Assembly: GCA_003523085.1 (NCBI GenBank)
Contig: DPHD01000057.1
Coordinates: forward strand, 22,082-86,081
Direction: 5' to 3'
Source: Oceanospirillaceae bacterium
GTDB lineage: Bacteria; Pseudomonadota; Gammaproteobacteria; Pseudomonadales; Balneatricaceae
DNA length: 64,000 nt
In this document: piece by piece, positions 36,490 through 49,127 of the stretch
How positions within the stretch are numbered: position 1 is the first letter of the stretch
How the letters are laid out: every line of letters starts with the position of its first letter
The notes under the pieces: generated by a model
Database searches by the model: none
Seen by the model: only the letters and a program-made list of their open reading frames with translations
What the model was told of the DNA's origin: nothing
Made by a program: the position numbers and the translations under genes

Positions 36490-37064
36490 CCCAAGCCATG
36501 AGTTTGATCTGCGGCGTAGACGAAGCCGGGCGTGGGCCCTTGTTTGGTGATGTAGTGGCGGCGGCGGTGATACTCGACCCAAATAAGCCTATTGCTGGGT
36601 TAGGCGACTCAAAAGCCCTTACCGAAAAAGCCCGTGAGCGCTTGTTTGATCTCATATTGCGCGACGCCTTGAGTGTGTCTGTGGGGCGGGCAAGTGTTGC
36701 TGAAATTGACGCTATTAATATATTGCAGGCGACCATGCTTGCTATGCAACGAGCTGTGCTAGGTTTGTCGGTGACACCCAATTTAGCCTTGATCGATGGT
36801 AATCGCTGCCCGCAGCTGCCTTGTGCCAGTGAGGCCATCGTTAAAGGCGACGCCAAAGAAATTTGTATTGGCGCGGCGTCTATTATTGCTAAAGTCACCC
36901 GCGATCGAGAAATGCTAGAATGGCATCAACAATACCCAGATTACGGTCTTGATAAGCATAAGGGTTATCCTACCAAAGCCCATATGCAGGCCCTCGAAGA
37001 ACATGGCGTGAGCCCACAGCATCGACGTAGTTTTGCGCCGGTGCGACGATTGATTGGAAATTAG
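36486..37064 (+). CDS. rnhB: Ribonuclease HII
   Basis: A 192-residue enzyme that removes ribonucleotides from DNA-RNA hybrids. The acidic catalytic set is visible: [10 protein letters not shown] (Asp-Glu), LIDGN (Asp) and the Asp in KVTRDREM. The strand after the first motif reads [10 protein letters not shown] with Phe in place of the more usual Ala or Val. The ATG overlaps the end of lpxB and dnaE begins three bases after the stop. Confidence 0.96.
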   Translation: MTQAMSLICGVDEAGRGPLFGDVVAAAVILDPNKPIAGLGDSKALTEKARERLFDLILRDALSVSVGRASVAEIDAINILQATMLAMQRAVLGLSVTPNLALIDGNRCPQLPCASEAIVKGDAKEICIGAASIIAKVTRDREMLEWHQQYPDYGLDKHKGYPTKAHMQALEEHGVSPQHRRSFAPVRRLIGN

Positions 37065-37067
37065 ACG

Positions 37068-40000
37068 ATGTCACTAGCTGTACCTTTTGTGCATTTGCGC
37101 ATGCACTCCGAGTTTTCATTGATTGATAGCATGGTGCGTATCAAACCATTGATGAAGACTTTGCAAGCTGAACAAATACCAGCCATTGCCTTAACCGACC
37201 AGTCCAACATGTGTGGCATGGTTAAGTTTTACAAAGCGGCCCAAGGCGCCGGTATAAAACCCATTTGTGGCTGCGATATTTATCTAGCTGCAGACCCCAC
37301 CACCGACCTGCCCGTGAGCCGCATGACCCTGTTAGCCATGAACCCACAAGGCTACCTTAACCTGACCGAGTTGGTGTCACGCTCGTTTCAAGAAGGCCAG
37401 ACTCCAGAAGGCAAAGCCATAGTGGAGCGTCATTGGCTCGCCCAGCAAAGCGAAGGCTTGATTGCCCTTTCCGGGGCCTCCCAGGGGGAGGTGGGGCGGG
37501 CCCTGCTTAATCGTGGGGTAGACGAAGCACAGGCCGTACTGGCCTATTGGACCGGTATATTTGGCGATCGCTTTTACTTAGAGGTGCAGCGTACTGGACG
37601 TCAAGATGACGAGCAGTGTTTGCATCTGTCAGTGGCCTTGGCCCAGGTGGCTCAGGTGCCGCTGGTGGCCACTAATGACGTTATGTTTGTGGCGCCAGAA
37701 GAGTTTGAAGCCCACGAAACTCGCGTCTGTATTAACCAAAGTATGACCTTGGACGACCCGCGCCGGCCTAAGGGTTATTCCAATCAGCAGTACCTGCGCA
37801 GCCCGGAAGAAATGCAGGCCCTGTTTGTGGACTTGCCATCGGCTTTAGCTAACAGTGTTGAGATTGCTAAACGCTGCAATTTAGACATTGAGTTAGGCCG
37901 CTGTTGCTTGCCAAATTTCCCCGTGCCGGAAGGCATGACCATGGACCAGTTTTTTGGCGAAGTATCGCGCAAGGGGTTGGATAAGCGCCTTGAGACCATT
38001 CTCGATAGCAAAGATGCAGAGTATGCGAGCAAACGCAAAGAGTTTGATGATCGTCTGGATTTTGAACTCGACATTATTACTCAGATGGGTTTTCCGGGTT
38101 ATTTCCTTATTGTTATGGACTTTATTCGTTGGGCCAAAGATAACGACATTCCCGTTGGCCCTGGCCGTGGTTCGGGTGCCGGCTCGTTAGTGGCGTATGT
38201 GTTGGAAATTACCGATCTCGACCCGCTTAAGTACGATTTACTATTTGAACGTTTCCTCAATCCGGAACGGGTTTCGATGCCCGACTTCGATATTGATTTT
38301 TGTATGGATAACCGCGACCGCGTGATCGAGTATGTGGCGCAAACTTACGGCAAGGACGCGGTATCACAAATTATCACCTTTGGCACCATGGCCGCTAAAG
38401 CCGTGGTGCGAGACGTGGCGCGGGTACAGGGCAAGCCGTTTGGTTTGGCCGATAAGTTATCTAAGCTCATTCCGTTTGAAGTCGGCATTACCCTGAGTAA
38501 AGCCGTAGAGCAAGAAGATGCTCTGCGTGAATTTATTGATGGCAGTGACGAAGTTCAAGAAATTATGGAGATGGCCTATCAGCTAGAAGGTTTGACGCGA
38601 AACGTTGGCAAACATGCCGGTGGTGTAGTGATCGCGCCTACCAAGTTAACCGACTTTTCGCCGCTTTATTGTGACGTGGACGGCTCTGGTTTAGTCACGC
38701 AATACGACAAGAATGACGTTGAAGATGCCGGTTTAGTTAAGTTCGACTTTTTGGGCCTAAAAACCCTCACCGTGGTGGATTGGGCCATGGGTATGATCAA
38801 CCAGCGAAGGGCGGATAGCGGCGAATCGGCTATCGCCATCGAAACTATCCCGCTGGATGATCAACCGGTGTTTAAGTTATTGCAGCGGGCCGAAACCACA
38901 GGTGTATTCCAGCTGGAATCACGCGGTATGAAAGACCTGATCAAACGGCAGTTGCCGAGCAACTTTGAAGACATTATTGCCCTGGTGGCATTGTTTCGTC
39001 CTGGGCCGTTGCAGTCGGGCATGGTGGATGACTTTATCAACCGTAAGCATGGCCGTGCTAAGTTGGCCTGGCCCCACGAAAACTACCAATTAGACGCTTT
39101 GCAGCCAGTACTAGAGCCCACTTACGGTATAATTTTATACCAAGAGCAGGTGATGCAAATTGCTCAAGTGATGGCGGGCTACAGCTTGGGCGAGGCCGAC
39201 ATGTTACGCCGTGCTATGGGCAAGAAAAAGCCAGAAGAAATGGCCAAACAGCGTTCTGGGTTTATCGCCGGTAGTATCGCCAACGGCATTGCCGACGAAC
39301 TTGCAGGTAATATTTTTGACCTGGTAGAAAAGTTTGCCGGTTACGGCTTTAACAAATCGCACTCGGCTGCTTATGCTTTAGTAGCCTATCAAACCGCTTG
39401 GCTCAAGTACCATTACCCCGCCGAATTTATGGCGGCGGTGTTGTCAGCGGATATGCAAAATATCGACAAAATCGTGATTTTTGTTGAAGAATGCCGCCGT
39501 ATGGAGTTGCCACTTAACTTGCCCGACGTCAATGCCAGTCACTTCAAGTTTACCGTTAATGATAGCAACGAAGTGGTGTATGGTTTAGGTGCAGTAAAAG
39601 GCGTTGGCGAAGGCCCTGTGGCCGCTATTATTGAGGCCCGAGAGGCCGGCGGTGCGTTCGTTGACCTGTTTGATTTTTGTAAACGAGTGGGTAGTAAAAA
39701 AATCAATAAACGTGTGCTTGAGGCTTTGGTGGCCAGCGGTGCACTCGACCAAATGGTGCCTAACCAAGAGCGCGCCGTGCTGTATAGTGCCATCCCCGAT
39801 GCGGTGCAAGCAGCTGACCAAAACGAACGCAACCAAGATGCCGGCATGATGGATTTGTTTGGCGAAATCACCGCTGTAATGGACGATGTTGATGCCCTAG
39901 ATGCCGCTTATGATCGGCACATGAGCGCCCGCCCCCTAACACTTAAGCAGCGATTAAAAGGCGAAAAAAACACCCTTGGTTTGTATGTAACGGGTCACCC

Positions 40001-40598
40001 CATCGATAGTTACGACCATGAGCTAGGCCGCTTCTTACGCTGTCGCTTAGACCAGTTGTTTGCGAAAAAAGAAAAGCAGTGGATTGCCGGTTTAGTGGTT
40101 GCTAGCCGTACCATGAAAACCAAACGCGGTAAAACCATCGCCTTTTTAACCTTAGACGACAGGCGAGCACGAGTGGATGTGGCCCTGTTTGGCGATACCT
40201 ACGACAAATACCGTGAATTATTGCAGAACGATCGCCTGCTTATTGTTGAAGGTGAAGTGTCTGAAGATGATTATTCCGGCGGGCTAAAAGTCAGCGCCCA
40301 ACAGATCTTAACCATGCCCCAAGCACGCACGGTTTTTTCCAAAGGTTTACACTTGTCGGTAGCGGCAGAGTTTGCTCAGGGTAAGGGCTTGCAACAGTTG
40401 TTGCAGATAGTTACCCCCCATCAGGTGAGCGGCGATACGCCCGCTGCGAAGCTAGAGCTGCAGGTTGAAAATGACATTGGCCGAGGGGTTATTCGTTGTG
40501 CTTCGCCGTGGCGATTGCAGGTAGAAGATGATATGTTGCAAGATCTCGCCTACTTGCTGGGTGAAGACGCTGTAAAAATGCGTTATCGCAAGTTATAA
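37068..40598 (+). CDS. dnaE: DNA polymerase III alpha subunit
   Basis: The 1176-residue replicative polymerase. PHP domain at the start (FVHLRMHSEFSLIDSMVRIK), palm with GPGRGSGAGSLVAY (about 363) and PDFDIDFC (about 404), which hold the catalytic aspartates, then the helix-hairpin-helix, OB fold and tau-binding C-terminus. Length is normal for the DnaE1 class. The rnhB-dnaE-accA order is conserved. Confidence 0.98.
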   Translation: MSLAVPFVHLRMHSEFSLIDSMVRIKPLMKTLQAEQIPAIALTDQSNMCGMVKFYKAAQGAGIKPICGCDIYLAADPTTDLPVSRMTLLAMNPQGYLNLTELVSRSFQEGQTPEGKAIVERHWLAQQSEGLIALSGASQGEVGRALLNRGVDEAQAVLAYWTGIFGDRFYLEVQRTGRQDDEQCLHLSVALAQVAQVPLVATNDVMFVAPEEFEAHETRVCINQSMTLDDPRRPKGYSNQQYLRSPEEMQALFVDLPSALANSVEIAKRCNLDIELGRCCLPNFPVPEGMTMDQFFGEVSRKGLDKRLETILDSKDAEYASKRKEFDDRLDFELDIITQMGFPGYFLIVMDFIRWAKDNDIPVGPGRGSGAGSLVAYVLEITDLDPLKYDLLFERFLNPERVSMPDFDIDFCMDNRDRVIEYVAQTYGKDAVSQIITFGTMAAKAVVRDVARVQGKPFGLADKLSKLIPFEVGITLSKAVEQEDALREFIDGSDEVQEIMEMAYQLEGLTRNVGKHAGGVVIAPTKLTDFSPLYCDVDGSGLVTQYDKNDVEDAGLVKFDFLGLKTLTVVDWAMGMINQRRADSGESAIAIETIPLDDQPVFKLLQRAETTGVFQLESRGMKDLIKRQLPSNFEDIIALVALFRPGPLQSGMVDDFINRKHGRAKLAWPHENYQLDALQPVLEPTYGIILYQEQVMQIAQVMAGYSLGEADMLRRAMGKKKPEEMAKQRSGFIAGSIANGIADELAGNIFDLVEKFAGYGFNKSHSAAYALVAYQTAWLKYHYPAEFMAAVLSADMQNIDKIVIFVEECRRMELPLNLPDVNASHFKFTVNDSNEVVYGLGAVKGVGEGPVAAIIEAREAGGAFVDLFDFCKRVGSKKINKRVLEALVASGALDQMVPNQERAVLYSAIPDAVQAADQNERNQDAGMMDLFGEITAVMDDVDALDAAYDRHMSARPLTLKQRLKGEKNTLGLYVTGHPIDSYDHELGRFLRCRLDQLFAKKEKQWIAGLVVASRTMKTKRGKTIAFLTLDDRRARVDVALFGDTYDKYRELLQNDRLLIVEGEVSEDDYSGGLKVSAQQILTMPQARTVFSKGLHLSVAAEFAQGKGLQQLLQIVTPHQVSGDTPAAKLELQVENDIGRGVIRCASPWRLQVEDDMLQDLAYLLGEDAVKMRYRKL

Positions 40599-40639
40599 TA
40601 ACGCCATATTTGTCGATCAACAATTAGAAACTAGGCCCT

Positions 40640-41593
40640 ATGAATCCAAATTACCTCGACTTTGAACAACCCATCGCTGACCTTGAAACCAAGATTGAAG
40701 CCCTGCGATTGGTGGGTAATGACAATGAGCTAAATATTAGCGACGAAATTGCTAAATTATCTGCAAAAAGTGTCAACCTGACAGAGTCTATATTTTCCAA
40801 TTTGTCAGCAGCTCAAGTGTCTAAAGTGTCCCGTCATCCTTTGCGCCCGCACACCATTGATTACATTGCTAGCATATTTGACGATTTTGATGAATTGCAT
40901 GGCGATCGCCATTTTGGTGATGATCAGGCCATGGTCTGTGGTATCGCCCGCTTGAATGGCCGAGCAGTGATGGTGATGGGCCAAGAAAAAGGCCGTAGCA
41001 CCAAAGAAAAAGTGGCTCGTAACTTTGGTATGCCGCGCCCAGAAGGCTATCGTAAGGCCTTGCGCATGATGCAAATGGCTGAACGCTTTAACATGCCTAT
41101 TTTGACATTTATCGACACGCCGGGTGCTTACCCAGGTATTGATGCAGAAGAACGCGGTCAAAGTGAAGCCATTGCCTATAACCTAGCCCAAATGTCGGGT
41201 CTTAAAACCCCGGTTATTGCCACCGTTATTGGCGAGGGTGGCTCTGGTGGAGCGTTAGCCATTGGCGTATGTGACCAGCTTAACATGCTGCAATATTCCA
41301 CCTATTCGGTGATCTCCCCAGAAGGTTGTGCATCTATCCTTTGGAAGAGTGCTGAATATGCTGCTGATGCGGCCAACGCCATGGGTATTACTTCGGGCCG
41401 CTTGCATGATTTGGGTCTTGTGGATCATGTAATCAAAGAGCCCCTCGGTGGAGCTCACCGTGACGCCGGTTTAATTGCGGCGAGTATTAAGTCTACCTTG
41501 ATTAGCCAGCTAGCTGAGCTTGACCTGATGGACGCAGATACCTTGGTTGAGCGTCGATACAAACGTCTCATGGCCTACGGCCTAAGTTCTTAA
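40640..41593 (+). CDS. accA: Acetyl-CoA carboxylase carboxyltransferase alpha subunit
   Basis: A 317-residue subunit that, with AccD, transfers carboxyl from biotin to acetyl-CoA in the first step of fatty-acid synthesis. [34 protein letters not shown] and [11 protein letters not shown] are intact and the length is typical. Its carrier-protein partner needs biotin, supplied by the bioB-bioF operon at the other end of the window. accD is not in the window. Confidence 0.98.
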   Translation: MNPNYLDFEQPIADLETKIEALRLVGNDNELNISDEIAKLSAKSVNLTESIFSNLSAAQVSKVSRHPLRPHTIDYIASIFDDFDELHGDRHFGDDQAMVCGIARLNGRAVMVMGQEKGRSTKEKVARNFGMPRPEGYRKALRMMQMAERFNMPILTFIDTPGAYPGIDAEERGQSEAIAYNLAQMSGLKTPVIATVIGEGGSGGALAIGVCDQLNMLQYSTYSVISPEGCASILWKSAEYAADAANAMGITSGRLHDLGLVDHVIKEPLGGAHRDAGLIAASIKSTLISQLAELDLMDADTLVERRYKRLMAYGLSS

Positions 41594-41620
41594 TCTCATA
41601 GTTAGGTTGTGCCTTCTGTC

Positions 41621-42979
41621 ATGGCCTTTACCCACCATGTATTAACTACGCCAGCCTCGGGCCTGAAACCACACCTTCGGTCTGCCGGCTGGTTGGTGGC
41701 TGTGAGTGGTGGCTTAGATTCTATGGTGCTGTTGCACGCATTAGTGCAATTGAGCCAGTCTCAGCCTTGTCCTCCAATCCGAGTGGTGCATATAAATCAC
41801 GGTTTGCATGCAGATGCGCAGGCTTGGCAACGGCAAGTAGAGCAACAAGCTCAGGCGTATGGCCTTGCTTGCGCAACTCAAAATGTTGTTATTGATCCTG
41901 TCCTGCAACAAAAACTAGGCCTAGAAGCCGCTGCTCGCGACGCCCGCTACCAATTTTTTGAACAGCAATTGCAGGCTAGAGAAGTGCTGTTGTTGGCTCA
42001 ACACGCCGACGACCAGAGCGAAACCCTGTTATTGCGTTTGATGCGTGGTGCTGGGGTGGCAGGTCTGCGTGCCATGCCGCAACAGCGTAGCCTAGGGTTG
42101 GGGTCTATGCTGAGGCCGCTTATCAATGTACGCCAGCAAGCCCTTGTCGACTATGCAGATCAGCACCAGTTAGCCTGGTGTGACGACCCCAGCAATGACG
42201 ATATTGGTTTTGACCGTAATTTTTTGCGCCATCAAGTATTGCCTTCATTGCGCCAGCGGTGGCCGGCGATGGACCGGCGCTTGGCGACTACTGCGGCGGT
42301 AATGCATGATACTGCGCAGTTGCTTGATGAAGTTGCTGCGGCAGACTTATACCTTTTAAATATAAACTCAGCTCATAGTGAGTGCTTACCTACGGCGGCT
42401 TTGTTGGCACTGTCAAAGCCGCGCCGCCATAACCTTTTGCGCCATTGGCTGGCGTTGCATAAGGTGCCGGTGCTTAGCTATGCGGCCATGCAACAGGTCG
42501 ATGACGAGGTGTTAATCAGTGCCGATGATGCCCAGCCTTGCTTTGTATTTGGCGCTTGGAGCTTGCGCCGTAACCATGGTCAGTTATGGCTTGCGCCATA
42601 TGAAGGGCATGGCAAGGCATGGGTTTTTGAGCCCTGGTCGGCCACCATTACCGCAGCCGACTTAGATCATGGCGTGATGGTTTTGAGCGCGGGCAAGCTC
42701 CATGCTGGCGACTATACTGTGGCGATGGCTTTGTCGGTGGGTGATCATTTGGAATTGCGAGGGCGGTTAGGAGGGGAGCGCTGCAAGCCCTTGGGGCGAA
42801 GGCATAGCCAGAGCCTTAAAAAACTCTTGCAAGAAGCCCAAGTGCCAGCGTGGCAGCGGCAACACTTGCCACTGCTTTATGTTAATGGCGAGTTAGCCAT
42901 GGTGGCTGACTTATGGGTTAATGCCGGCTTTGAACCTGGCTTTGGTGAGCCAGCTTGGGGTTGGCAAAAGCCCAGCTAA
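41621..42979 (+). CDS. tilS: tRNA(Ile)-lysidine synthase
   Basis: A 452-residue ATP-dependent enzyme that changes C34 of the AUA-reading tRNA-Ile to lysidine. PP-loop VSGGLDSMV near residue 28 and HADDQSETLLLRLMRG near 130 define the N-terminal domain; a TilS substrate-binding domain and C-terminal domain (LRGRLGGERCKPLGRRHSQ) follow. The ATG is chosen over a GTG four codons earlier; neither has a strong ribosome-binding site, so the start is uncertain. Confidence 0.94.
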   Translation: MAFTHHVLTTPASGLKPHLRSAGWLVAVSGGLDSMVLLHALVQLSQSQPCPPIRVVHINHGLHADAQAWQRQVEQQAQAYGLACATQNVVIDPVLQQKLGLEAAARDARYQFFEQQLQAREVLLLAQHADDQSETLLLRLMRGAGVAGLRAMPQQRSLGLGSMLRPLINVRQQALVDYADQHQLAWCDDPSNDDIGFDRNFLRHQVLPSLRQRWPAMDRRLATTAAVMHDTAQLLDEVAAADLYLLNINSAHSECLPTAALLALSKPRRHNLLRHWLALHKVPVLSYAAMQQVDDEVLISADDAQPCFVFGAWSLRRNHGQLWLAPYEGHGKAWVFEPWSATITAADLDHGVMVLSAGKLHAGDYTVAMALSVGDHLELRGRLGGERCKPLGRRHSQSLKKLLQEAQVPAWQRQHLPLLYVNGELAMVADLWVNAGFEPGFGEPAWGWQKPS

Positions 42980-43161
42980 AACGCAGCTTCTTATTGTTCA
43001 GAATAGCCACTTCTGGTATCCTACACTCCCATCTTAAGACGGAAATTCGATCGCCTATAAAGCGCCCGTTTCCGCGTCAATTATTATAAACGTTAGAGTA
43101 ATCCACCCCGCCACGAGTAAGGCGTTTTTCTGTGGTTGCTCCATCGTGTTTTGTTCAAATC

Positions 43162-44822
<1,661 letters not shown>

Positions 44823-44834
44823 TTTAGTCGTTAA

Positions 44835-46178
<1,344 letters not shown>

Positions 46179-46240
46179 CACGTGGTTCAACGAGTCTATA
46201 TAGACTGTTGGCCAATGTGCTAGCCTACTAACGTAAGCGA

Positions 46241-46285
46241 GGGAGTTTAGCTGGGCATTGTAGTCCAAGCAAACTCCCTTTTTTT
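46241..46285 (+). terminator. Intrinsic terminator after eno
   Basis: Outer stem GGGAGTTT/AAACTCCC with a partly paired interior (GCTGG/CCAAGC) and seven T. It separates pyrG-eno from ftsB. Confidence 0.88.
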
Positions 46286-46324
46286 GTCAATAGATACTGG
46301 CACAGCGTCAGCTAGGTTACGCTT

Positions 46325-46597
46325 ATGAAATGGTTAGTCGGTCTAATATTTATTGCCTTAGTATTGATGCAGTACAGCCTTTGGTGGGGCCCGTCCGGTT
46401 TGTTGGAAGTGGCACAGCTGCAGCAGCAAATTGATGCCCAAGAAGCCGTTAACGCCAGCTTGGCCGAACGCAACCGACAACTGCATGCGGAAGTGTTGGA
46501 CCTAAAGCAAGGCATAGCTGCCATCGAAGAACGAGCGCGTTATAACCTTGGTATGGTTAAGCCCAATGAAACATTTTATCAATTGGTAGAAGATTAA
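46325..46597 (+). CDS. ftsB: Cell-division protein FtsB
   Basis: A 90-residue bitopic division protein that forms a complex with FtsL and FtsQ. One N-terminal membrane helix (residues 3-21), then a coiled coil (LEVAQLQQQIDAQEAVNASLAERNRQL, split heptads) and the end RARYNLGMVKPNETFYQ, which is the FtsB signature. The next gene starts on the last base of its stop codon. In most relatives ispD follows here. Confidence 0.93.
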   Translation: MKWLVGLIFIALVLMQYSLWWGPSGLLEVAQLQQQIDAQEAVNASLAERNRQLHAEVLDLKQGIAAIEERARYNLGMVKPNETFYQLVED

Positions 46598-47670
46598 TGG
46601 CTAATGCCGACACTATTCAAACCCTAGAGCCACTGACGTGGCCCATCACTTGGGCCTATGCCCACGGCGAGCCGCAAACTAGAGCGCAGCTCAAAACCCA
46701 TTGCAGTGACTTTTTGGTGACCGAGAATCTAGGTTTCGAACCCTGTGGTGAGGGTGAGCATGTGTATCTGGACATCACCAAGACTGATACCAATACCGAC
46801 TTTTTGGCACGCAATATTGCCAAGTTAGCGGGCGTTCCCGCGCGCCAAGTCAATTATTCGGGCCTTAAGGACCGTAGGGGGGTGACGCGGCAATGGTTTG
46901 GCGTTCATCTGCCGGGTAAGGCAGAAGACGTGGATCCAGATTGGCAGCAATTACAATCACCACAAGTCCACCTCCATCAAGCCGTGAGACACTTGCGTAA
47001 ACTCAAAACAGGGGTGCATCAGGGCAACTTTTTTTGCATCCGTTTACGTGGTATTGGCGCTTGTGATCTGGTTGAGCAGCGATTGGCAACCATTGCTCAG
47101 CAGGGGGCGCCTAATTACTTTGGGGACCAGCGCTTTGGCCACCATGGCGGTAACCTTGGCTTGGCATTGTCGATGCTGCAAGGTAAGCGTATCAAGGACC
47201 GCTTTAAGCGAGGCATGGCCTTGTCTTCTGTAAGGTCCTATGTGTTTAACCAGCTGCTCAGTGAGCGGGTCAAGGATGGCTCTTGGTTGCAAGCCATAGC
47301 CGGTGAACGGTGTATGTTTAGTGATGGTTTTAGTCAGTTTGATGTCGCCGCTGATGGCACAGACTTAAGCGACGTTCAAGGCCGTATTGATGCAGGAGAC
47401 CTGGCGCCAACGGGCCCCATGGCGGGGCGTGTGGGTAATCCACCTACGACGCCTGCAAGCCACTATGAAAACCAAATATTAGCACCCTATTCGCCCTGGG
47501 TTGAGGCGTTGGTGGCGCAAGACTTAAGCGCACAAAGGCGCGCTTTACGTTTGTGGCCCAAAGATTTTAGTTGGCACTGGGTCGACGGTGACGTTTTAGA
47601 ATTGCAGTTCCATCTTATGCGTGGCAGTTACGCAACCGCCTTAATACGCGAAATCACGCAAACACAATAA
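46597..47670 (+). CDS. truD: tRNA pseudouridine(13) synthase TruD
   Basis: A 357-residue pseudouridine synthase acting on U13 of tRNA-Glu. The catalytic Asp is in YSGLKDRRGVTRQWF near residue 90, with FLARNIAKLAGV before it and NYFGDQRFGHHGGNLGLA and SSVRSYVFNQLLSERV after it. The ATG overlaps the ftsB stop by one base. Usually ispD and ispF lie between them. Confidence 0.95.
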   Translation: MANADTIQTLEPLTWPITWAYAHGEPQTRAQLKTHCSDFLVTENLGFEPCGEGEHVYLDITKTDTNTDFLARNIAKLAGVPARQVNYSGLKDRRGVTRQWFGVHLPGKAEDVDPDWQQLQSPQVHLHQAVRHLRKLKTGVHQGNFFCIRLRGIGACDLVEQRLATIAQQGAPNYFGDQRFGHHGGNLGLALSMLQGKRIKDRFKRGMALSSVRSYVFNQLLSERVKDGSWLQAIAGERCMFSDGFSQFDVAADGTDLSDVQGRIDAGDLAPTGPMAGRVGNPPTTPASHYENQILAPYSPWVEALVAQDLSAQRRALRLWPKDFSWHWVDGDVLELQFHLMRGSYATALIREITQTQ

Positions 47671-47683
47671 CAGAGACAGGGTT

Positions 47684-48427
47684 ATGAAATTATTGATTTC
47701 AAACGACGATGGGGTGCAGGCGGTTGGTCTTTCCCACCTGGTTAAGCAGCTAGAGTTAGATCACCAAATCACCGTGGTTGCTCCCGACCGAGACCTAAGT
47801 GGCGCCAGTAATTCCCTCACCTTATCCCGCCCAGTACGCTTGATGCCGCAACACAATGGCTTTTTTGCCATTGATGGCACCCCCGCAGACTGTGTGCACC
47901 TAGGTATTAATGGTGCCTTGGATATTGCTCCAGACATGGTGGTGTCGGGCATTAATCATGGCGCCAACCTAGGTGACGATGTGCTGTATTCAGGTACCGT
48001 AGCAGCGGCCATGGAAGGGCGCTATTTAAAGCACCATGCCATGGCCGTGTCTTTGGTGGGTAAACAACACTTTGACAGTGCTGCAAAGGTGGCGCGTCAG
48101 TTGCTCAAAGGTATGCAACAATTACAATTGCCACCGCGCTGCATTATCAACGTCAACGTGCCAGACCTGCCTTATGCAGAGATTAACGGTATCAAGGTGA
48201 CCAAGTTGGGTACCAGAGAGTTGGGCGCATCAGCCATTGATGCCAAAGACCCCCGTGGTCATCAGTGTTATTGGATTGGGCCTGTGGGTTTGATTAAAAA
48301 TGCTGAACCTGGCACCGACTTTCATGCCATCGAGCATGGCTATGTGTCGGTGACGCCATTAACGCCCGATATGGCTAGTTATGATGCCTTTGACAGCGTT
48401 GCAGACTGGCTGCAGGACGCCTTTTAA
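47684..48427 (+). CDS. surE: 5'/3'-nucleotidase and exopolyphosphatase SurE
   Basis: A 247-residue metal-dependent phosphatase linked to stationary-phase survival. The start LLISNDDGVQA gives the double Asp metal site; SGASNSLTLSRP and VSGINHGANLGDDVLYSGTVAAA are the other conserved parts. Its stop overlaps the pcm ATG by one base. The truD-surE-pcm-nlpD-rpoS order is conserved, with one extra gene here between pcm and nlpD. Confidence 0.96.
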   Translation: MKLLISNDDGVQAVGLSHLVKQLELDHQITVVAPDRDLSGASNSLTLSRPVRLMPQHNGFFAIDGTPADCVHLGINGALDIAPDMVVSGINHGANLGDDVLYSGTVAAAMEGRYLKHHAMAVSLVGKQHFDSAAKVARQLLKGMQQLQLPPRCIINVNVPDLPYAEINGIKVTKLGTRELGASAIDAKDPRGHQCYWIGPVGLIKNAEPGTDFHAIEHGYVSVTPLTPDMASYDAFDSVADWLQDAF

Positions 48428-49116
48428 TGCGCTACAGTGTGACAGATCCTAAACGCCAACATGCCCGTCGCCAAGGTATAGGCATGACCTCTTTGCGAAC
48501 TCGCGAGCGCTTGGTTGAGCAGTTGCAGGTGTTAGGTGTGCAGGACCCGCGAGTACTGGCAGTGATGCGCACCACAGCGAGGCATCTTTTTTTAGATGAG
48601 GCCTTGGCCCATCGGGCCTACGAAGACAAGTCTTTGCCTATAGGTCACAATCAAACCTTGTCGCGGCCTTACACTGTAGCCCGCATGAGCGAGTTGTTGC
48701 TCGCCTCTTGCAGTGCTAAAAAAGTGTTAGAAGTGGGCACGGGTTCAGGTTATCAAACTTGTATATTGGCGCAACTAGTACCGCGCTTATTTACCATGGA
48801 GCGTATTGAGCCGTTACTAAATAGGGCCAAGCTGCGGCTGCAGGCGATGGCTATCCATAATGTAGTTTACCGCCATGGTGATGGTTACCAAGGCTGGCCA
48901 GACAGAGAGCCTTTCGATGGCATTATGGTGACGGCGGCACCGTCTCAAGTGCCTAAAACCTTGCAGTGGCAGCTGGCGGAAGGGGGATGTATGATTATCC
49001 CAGTAGGCGACAATGATCAACATTTGTTAAAAATCACCCGCTCGGGCAACCACTTTAGTAAACAAAAAGTAGAAGCGGCCAACTTTGTGCCATTGGTTAC
49101 CGGCACCATAGGATAA
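48427..49116 (+). CDS. pcm: Protein-L-isoaspartate O-methyltransferase
   Basis: A 229-residue SAM-dependent methyltransferase that repairs isoaspartyl residues in ageing proteins. LEVGTGSGYQTCILAQL is the SAM motif near residue 100, preceded by GHNQTLSRPYTVA, and the end holds DGIMVTAAP. The family start is at about MTSLRTRERLV, so the first 19 residues may be an extension; an in-frame ATG at 48484 is an alternative start. Confidence 0.95.
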   Translation: MRYSVTDPKRQHARRQGIGMTSLRTRERLVEQLQVLGVQDPRVLAVMRTTARHLFLDEALAHRAYEDKSLPIGHNQTLSRPYTVARMSELLLASCSAKKVLEVGTGSGYQTCILAQLVPRLFTMERIEPLLNRAKLRLQAMAIHNVVYRHGDGYQGWPDREPFDGIMVTAAPSQVPKTLQWQLAEGGCMIIPVGDNDQHLLKITRSGNHFSKQKVEAANFVPLVTGTIG

Positions 49117-49127
49117 CGACTTAATTA

